Shown: positions 59,901 through 64,000 of the stretch, one piece after another
Position numbering within the stretch: the stretch's first letter is position 1
Layout: each line of letters starts with the position of its first letter
Assembly: GCF_018603885.1 (NCBI RefSeq)
Contig: NZ_JAHGAW010000013.1
Span: 1 to 64,000 of the forward strand
DNA: 64,000 bases
Source of the DNA: Sphingobium nicotianae
Lineage (GTDB): Bacteria; Pseudomonadota; Alphaproteobacteria; Sphingomonadales; Sphingomonadaceae
Direction of reading: 5' to 3'
Made by a program: the position numbers and the translations under genes
The notes under the pieces: generated by a model
The model's input: only the letters and a program-made list of their open reading frames with translations
Told to the model about the DNA's origin: nothing
Database searches by the model: none

Positions 59901-60170
59901 ATGACTGACCTGAACATCCTGCATTATGGCGCCGGTGCGCTGATCATCACGAGCTGGATCGGCATCATCGCCTTTGTCGGCCTCAAGGGCTGGAATGGCT
60001 GGCTGGCGCTCAAGCGCGCCGAGCTGGAGCTGGTCGCCGGGCACCGCGGCGCGAGTGCCGCGGCCGGCGAGGGCGCCGGCACGGTCTCGGCCGCGACCCG
60101 CATCGACGTCGCGGACCTCAAGGAGCGCATCCGCAAGCTGGAGGCGATCGCGGCTGGGATCGACGTTTGA
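59901..60170 (+). CDS. PspB/PspC-like small membrane protein 5
   Basis: An 89-residue protein: one helix (GAGALIITSWIGIIAFVGL), WNGWLALKRAELELVAG, an Ala/Gly-rich linker and a short tail VADLKERIRKLEAIAAGIDV. The tail keeps only the LxxLE-I part of the signature and lacks ERI-TD and the closing EIDxLR, so it is the most divergent member. It is the last gene before a palindromic repeat, which probably ends the operon. Confidence 0.72.
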   Translation: MTDLNILHYGAGALIITSWIGIIAFVGLKGWNGWLALKRAELELVAGHRGASAAAGEGAGTVSAATRIDVADLKERIRKLEAIAAGIDV

Positions 60171-60182
60171 CTCACCCTGCGC

Positions 60183-60272
60183 ACCGTTCACCCTGAGCTT
60201 GTCGAAGGGCTGTCCTTTCTTGTCGACGTTGCAGAAGAAGGACAGCCCTTCGACAAGCTCAGGGCGAACGGA
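60183..60272. repeat. Palindromic repeat after the psp operon (GAGCTTGTCGA type)
   Basis: A large inverted repeat: CCCTGAGCTTGTCGAAGGGC, then GGACAGCCC-type arms, to GCCCTTCGACAAGCTCAGGG and GAACGG. Its arms pair almost completely, giving a strong hairpin. It is related to 53926-54042 and probably doubles as a terminator. Confidence 0.65.
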
Positions 60273-60355
60273 AAGGGGGAATGCGCCGAAGATGCGGGGG
60301 GCCAAGCTGAGCAAGCCCCCTAGCCTCCATCTTCGCCAGCTCTATATGGGGCGCC

Positions 60356-60772
60356 ATGACCAGCCCCACACTTGCCGACATCCAGGACGATTATGAGCTG
60401 CTCGAGGGCGATGAGCGCTATCGGCTGCTGATCGATCTCGGCCGCGCGCTGGAGCCCATGCCCGATGCGCTCAAGACCGACGCGACATTGGTGCGCGGCT
60501 GCTCGGCCTCGGTCTGGGTCTATCCCACGCGGCTGGACAACGGCGCACTGCATTTCCTCGCCGACAGCAATGCCGCGATCACCAAGGGCATCATCGCGCT
60601 GGTGCTGCTGACGGTGCAGGACCGCATGCCGGCGCAGGTCGCCACGTTCGATATCGAGGGCGCGCTGGCGCCGTTCGATCTCAAGCGCCAGCTCTCGTCG
60701 AACCGCACCCAGGGCCTGCCCAACATGATCGCGCTGATTCGCGAGACGGCGGCGCGGCTGGCCGCGGAGTAG
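60356..60772 (+). CDS. sufE: SufE-family cysteine desulfuration protein
   Basis: A 138-residue protein that takes persulfide sulfur from a cysteine desulfurase (SufS) and passes it on for Fe-S cluster assembly. The sulfur-accepting Cys is C49 in LVRGCSASVWVYP, and IQDDYELLEGDERYRLLIDL and TKGIIALVLLTVQDR are family segments. No other suf gene is near. It starts soon after a palindromic repeat, so it probably has its own promoter. Confidence 0.92.
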   Translation: MTSPTLADIQDDYELLEGDERYRLLIDLGRALEPMPDALKTDATLVRGCSASVWVYPTRLDNGALHFLADSNAAITKGIIALVLLTVQDRMPAQVATFDIEGALAPFDLKRQLSSNRTQGLPNMIALIRETAARLAAE

Positions 60773-60782
60773 CGCGGTTTAG

Positions 60783-60916
60783 CCCCTCCTCTTCAGAGGA
60801 GGGGTTGGGGTGGTGTTGGGCGGTCCGGCATTATCGCTGCGCGAGCGAGCTGCGCAGCGCCACCAACCCCGCCCTCCCCTCTGAGCCGCAGGCGAGCGAA
60901 GCTCAACAGGAGGAGA
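60783..60916. repeat. Palindromic intergenic repeat (CCCCTCCTC type)
   Basis: It starts CCCCTCCTCTTCAGAGGAGG, then GGTTGGGGTGGTGTTGGG, and closes with the inverse CACCAACCCCGCCCTCCCCT and CAGGAGGAGAGG. It resembles the CCCTCTCCCGC type in plan but differs in sequence. It separates convergent sufE and the efflux genes. Confidence 0.6.
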
Positions 60917-60919
60917 GGA

Positions 60920-62320
60920 TCAGTTGGCTCCCGCCGGCTCGCCAGCCGCCTCGCCGCCCAGCGCGCGATAAAGCGTGACCCGGTTGGTCGCCGCCGTCAG
61001 CAGCGTGGCGACGAGCGTATTCTGCGCCGCATAAGCCGAGCGTTGCGCGTCCAGCGCCTGCAGGAAGCTGTCGACGCCGCCGCGATAGCGCGCGTCAGAG
61101 AGTGTGTAGGCATCCTGCGCCGCCGTCGTTCGCAGGCGGTCGGCGTTGATCTGGTCGGTCATCGTGCCTTGCCGCGCGAGCGCATCGGCCACTTCGCGAT
61201 AGGCGGTCTGGATCGCTTTCTCATAGGCGGCGAGTACGGCGTCGCGTTGCGCCTTGCTGGCGGCGACGTTCGCCCGGCCGGCGCCGGCCTGGAAGATTGG
61301 ATAGGTCGCCGAGGCCGTGCCCTGGCTCACGTCCTGGCCGGCATTGCCGAACAGTCCTTCGAGCGACGGCCCGATCAGGCCGATCAGGCCGCCGAGGGTG
61401 AGGCGTGGGAACAGCGCGGCGCGCGCTGCGCCGATCTGCGCATTGGCGGCACGCAGGTTATATTCGGCGGCCATCACGTCCGGTCGGCGCAGCAGCACTT
61501 CGCTGCTCATGCCGCTCGCCGGGGCGGCGATGCGCTCGTTCGCCGTCTCGATCGAGCTCGGCAGCAGCGCCGGATCGATCGGCGCGCCGACCAGCAGCTC
61601 GATGAGATTGCGGTCCTGCGCGATCGCGGTGGTGTAGCGCGCCAGATCGGACTGGGCGGTGGCGAGGATCGTCTGCGCCTGCCGCAGGTCGGTGCGCGGG
61701 GCGACGCCGCCGGAGAGGCGCGCCTGCGTCAGGTCGACGGTCTTCTGCGCGGTCACGATCGTCGCCGCGCTGAGGTCGAGCCGGCTCTTGTCGGCGGCAT
61801 AAGTCAGCCAGGCGGTGGCGATGTCGCCGATGAGCGCGAGCTTCACCGCCTGCGCATCGGACTGGCTGGCGAAGTAGCTATTGCGCGCCGCATCGGTCAG
61901 CGAGCGGATGCGGCCGAACAGGTCGATCTCGTAGCTCGGGATCGACAGGCTGGCCGATGTGCTCGTCGTCGCCGGGGCGCTGGAGACGGCGGAGCCGCGC
62001 GTCAGGCCGGCATTCGCGTCGAGCTGCGGGAACAGTTCCGCGCGCTGGATGCGGAACTGGGCGCGGGCGCGTTCTATGTTGGCGGCCGCCTGCCGCACGT
62101 CGCGATTATTCTCCAGCGCGAGCGCGATGAGCTTCTGCAGCCCGTCGTCGCGGAAGAGATCGCGATAGCTGGCGCTCGGCAGGTTCGCATAGTCACCGGC
62201 ATAGGCATTCCCGGTCGGCCAGGCGGGCGGCACCGGCGCGGCGCCGCGCTCATATCTGGGCGCGAGCGAGCAGCCGGCGAGCAGCAGAGCGGTCAGGGAC
62301 AGGGCGGAGCGCATCCTCAT
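60920..62320 (-). CDS. Efflux outer-membrane factor (NodT/OprM family lipoprotein)
   Basis: A 466-residue outer-membrane channel. Lipobox LLLAGCSLAP (Cys near 17), two repeats of the TolC fold with the inner-helix phrases NIERARAQFRIQRAELFPQL and NLRAANAQIGAARAALFPRL, and RPDVMAAEYNLRAA. It completes a tripartite RND pump. Its ATG 62320 overlaps the permease stop by 4 nt, so the two are translationally coupled. Confidence 0.93.
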   Translation of the reverse strand: MRMRSALSLTALLLAGCSLAPRYERGAAPVPPAWPTGNAYAGDYANLPSASYRDLFRDDGLQKLIALALENNRDVRQAAANIERARAQFRIQRAELFPQLDANAGLTRGSAVSSAPATTSTSASLSIPSYEIDLFGRIRSLTDAARNSYFASQSDAQAVKLALIGDIATAWLTYAADKSRLDLSAATIVTAQKTVDLTQARLSGGVAPRTDLRQAQTILATAQSDLARYTTAIAQDRNLIELLVGAPIDPALLPSSIETANERIAAPASGMSSEVLLRRPDVMAAEYNLRAANAQIGAARAALFPRLTLGGLIGLIGPSLEGLFGNAGQDVSQGTASATYPIFQAGAGRANVAASKAQRDAVLAAYEKAIQTAYREVADALARQGTMTDQINADRLRTTAAQDAYTLSDARYRGGVDSFLQALDAQRSAYAAQNTLVATLLTAATNRVTLYRALGGEAAGEPAGAN

Positions 62321-64000
62321 TCGCCCCTCCGGGCGCGGCGCGCCACGATCCGCATGCTCAATTGCTGGAGCATGTCGCGGGTGGTGCGGCGGACCAGCAC
62401 GAAGAAGAGCGGGATATAGAAGATGGCGAGCAGGGTCGCGGTCAGCATGCCGCCGACCACGGCGGTGCCGATCGCGACGCGCCCATTGGCGCCGGCGCCG
62501 GTCGAGATGGCCAGCGGCAGCACGCCGAAGATGAAGGCGATGCTGGTCATCAGGATCGGCCGCAGGCGCAGCCGCGCACCCTCGATGGCCGCCTCGATGA
62601 TGCGCATGCCACGCTTTTCGGCCTGCTCGGCGAACTCGATCATCAGGATCGCGTTCTTGGCGGCGAGGCCCATGGTTGTAAGCAGGCCGATCTGCAGGAA
62701 GATGTCGTTGACCAGCCCGCGCAGCGTCACCGCGATGACGGCGCCGACGAGGCCGAGCGGCACGATCAGCAGCACCGCGATCGGGATGCTCCAGCTCTCG
62801 TAGAGCGCGGCGAGGAACAGGAAGACGACCAGCAGCGAGAGCGCGTAGAGCATCGGCGCCTGGCCGGCGGAGAGGCGCTCCTGATAGGAGAGGCCGGAAT
62901 AAGCCAGGCTCACGCCGGGGATCTGTGCGGCATGCTCGTCCATGCGGCGCATCGCCTGACCCGAGCTGTAGCCCGGCGCCGCCTGACCCAGGATCTGGAA
63001 GGATGGGACGCCGTTGAATCGCGAGAGACTGGCCGGCGCCACCGACCAGCTCAGCGACGAGAAGGAGGAGAAGGGCGTCATCTGGTTGTCCTTGCCGCGG
63101 ATATGCCATTCGGCGAGATCCTCGGGCTTGGAGCGATATTGCATGTCGCCCTGGACATAGACGCGCTTGACGCGACCCCCGTCGACGAAGTCGTTCACGT
63201 AGCGACCGCCCCAGGCGGTCGAAAGCGTCGTGTTGACGTCGCTCTGGAGGAGGCCGAGCGTCGCGAGCTTCTGCTGGTCGATGTCGACCTTGAGCGAGGA
63301 TTGGTCGGGCAATTCGGACAGGCGGACGGCGGCGAGCTGCTTGTCGGCACGCGCTATCGCCATCAGCTTGTCCTTGGCCGCCCGGAACTGGTCCATCGGC
63401 AGGTTGCCGCTGTTGACGATCTGCACCTCGAAGCCGGTCGACTGGCCCAGACCACGGATCGGCGGCGGCACGACGGCGAAGATCTCGGCGTCGCGCAGGC
63501 TGGAGAGCGCCCGGCTCGCGCGTCGCGAAATCGCGTCGGCGGTATTCTCCTTGCCCGGCCGCTCGTCCCAGGGCGCCAGCATCGCGAAGCCGCGGCCCTG
63601 ATTCTGGCCGACCCCGCCGCCGGCGCCCTGCGTACCCGCGACGGTGAAGAAGGTGTCGACATTCCCGCTTTCATATTTGCTGAAATAATCCTCGACCGCC
63701 TTCTGCACTTCCTTGGTGCGGTTGATCGTCGCGCCGGTCGGCAGCGAGAACTGGACGGCGGCGGTGCCCTGATCCTCATTGGGCAGGAATCCGGTCGGCA
63801 GGCGCTGGAACATGAAGACCAGCAGCCCGACGACGAGCGCATAGACCAGCAACGCGCGGCCGCGCCGGTCGACGACCTTGCGGATCGTGACCAGATAACG
63901 CTCCTGGGCGGCGGCGGACCGGCGGTTGAGCCGCTCGCGCAGGCGCTCCATGCGGGCATGGAGGCCGGGCGCGTGGCGCTGGAGCCAGCTCGACTTGATG
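62317..64000 (-). CDS. RND multidrug efflux permease (HAE1/AcrB type), C-terminal half
   Basis: About 560 residues of an inner-membrane proton-driven pump; the frame stays open to the window edge, so the N-terminal half is missing. Visible are the start of the second half (FQRLPTGFLPNEDQGTAAVQ), the porter-domain segments DTFFTVAGTQGAGGG and AGTQ-type loop, MTPFSSFSSLSWSVAP, and TM regions including LIVPLGLVGAVIAVTLRG and FLQIGLLTTMGLAAKNAILM with the end LAISTGAGANGRVAIGTAVVGG. These match AcrB/MexB-type pumps. The adaptor gene would lie further upstream. Confidence 0.93.
   Translation of the reverse strand, partial: IKSSWLQRHAPGLHARMERLRERLNRRSAAAQERYLVTIRKVVDRRGRALLVYALVVGLLVFMFQRLPTGFLPNEDQGTAAVQFSLPTGATINRTKEVQKAVEDYFSKYESGNVDTFFTVAGTQGAGGGVGQNQGRGFAMLAPWDERPGKENTADAISRRASRALSSLRDAEIFAVVPPPIRGLGQSTGFEVQIVNSGNLPMDQFRAAKDKLMAIARADKQLAAVRLSELPDQSSLKVDIDQQKLATLGLLQSDVNTTLSTAWGGRYVNDFVDGGRVKRVYVQGDMQYRSKPEDLAEWHIRGKDNQMTPFSSFSSLSWSVAPASLSRFNGVPSFQILGQAAPGYSSGQAMRRMDEHAAQIPGVSLAYSGLSYQERLSAGQAPMLYALSLLVVFLFLAALYESWSIPIAVLLIVPLGLVGAVIAVTLRGLVNDIFLQIGLLTTMGLAAKNAILMIEFAEQAEKRGMRIIEAAIEGARLRLRPILMTSIAFIFGVLPLAISTGAGANGRVAIGTAVVGGMLTATLLAIFYIPLFFVLVRRTTRDMLQQLSMRIVARRARRGE

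Noticed and set aside
1..64000. CRISPR arrays, tRNA or rRNA genes, prophage
   Set aside because: No regularly spaced repeats, no cloverleaf-like sequence with conserved T-loop, no rRNA signature and no phage structural genes were seen by reading; a tRNA scan would be needed to be certain.

Overview
The window is about 65% G+C, densely coded bacterial chromosome. It looks like a sphingomonad (Alphaproteobacteria, Sphingomonadales). The grounds are PEP-CTERM proteins with the PEPxxWAMM anchor, exosortase-A-type polysaccharide genes, TonB-dependent receptors, the neighbours rne/amidase/mrcA/prfB, and an RNase E with an acidic insert in its S1 domain. This taxonomic call is inference; no rRNA gene is present. 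I saw no rRNA, tRNA or CRISPR array and no complete insertion sequence.

Layout. 1-8.9 kb is accessory and partly decaying: the end of an IS5-like element truncates a phoD-type phosphatase, behind the broken 3' end of a TonB receptor. A DUF1501/DUF1800 pair, an AraC regulator and two PEP-CTERM proteins follow (one frameshifted), then wrecks of a nitrilase and a HIT-family gene. 9-13 kb holds a TSUP transporter, a methyltransferase and a nitronate monooxygenase. 11.7-20.4 kb is an envelope polysaccharide region: exosortase-A-associated O-ligase and glycosyltransferase, two FemAB/BioF2-like acyltransferases, a cupin-like protein, and an S24 repressor that faces a small-protein operon across three matching operator palindromes.

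20.7-41 kb carries prfB, mrcA (PBP1A), an amidase and rne. These are usually close neighbours in alphaproteobacteria, but here other genes lie between them: GGDEF and SDR genes, dacB, an EF-hand protein, a chrA plus Tat-type SOD pair, and an aspartyl-protease/TPR protein. M48 protease and DsbA-like genes follow rne. A 65-bp element occurs twice, each time 26-30 nt after a stop codon (mrcA and the EF-hand gene). 41-48 kb holds glutaminyl cyclase, YgfZ, a dihydroorotase-like amidohydrolase, MtgA and a TonB receptor. 48-54 kb is a pdhC / thioesterase / lpdA / S41 / PAP2 gene run, a universal stress protein and sodB.

55.6-60.2 kb is the most interesting part: a phage-shock-protein locus. Divergent pspF and a sigma-54 promoter are followed by a small secreted or membrane peptide, pspA, pspB, pspC, and then six further small membrane-protein genes. 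Several of these end in the same short coiled-coil signature as PspB and PspC, so the locus looks like an expanded family of PspB/PspC-type partners. The window ends with sufE and an RND efflux pump (outer-membrane factor plus the C-terminal half of the permease). Between genes lie several families of palindromic REP-like repeats.
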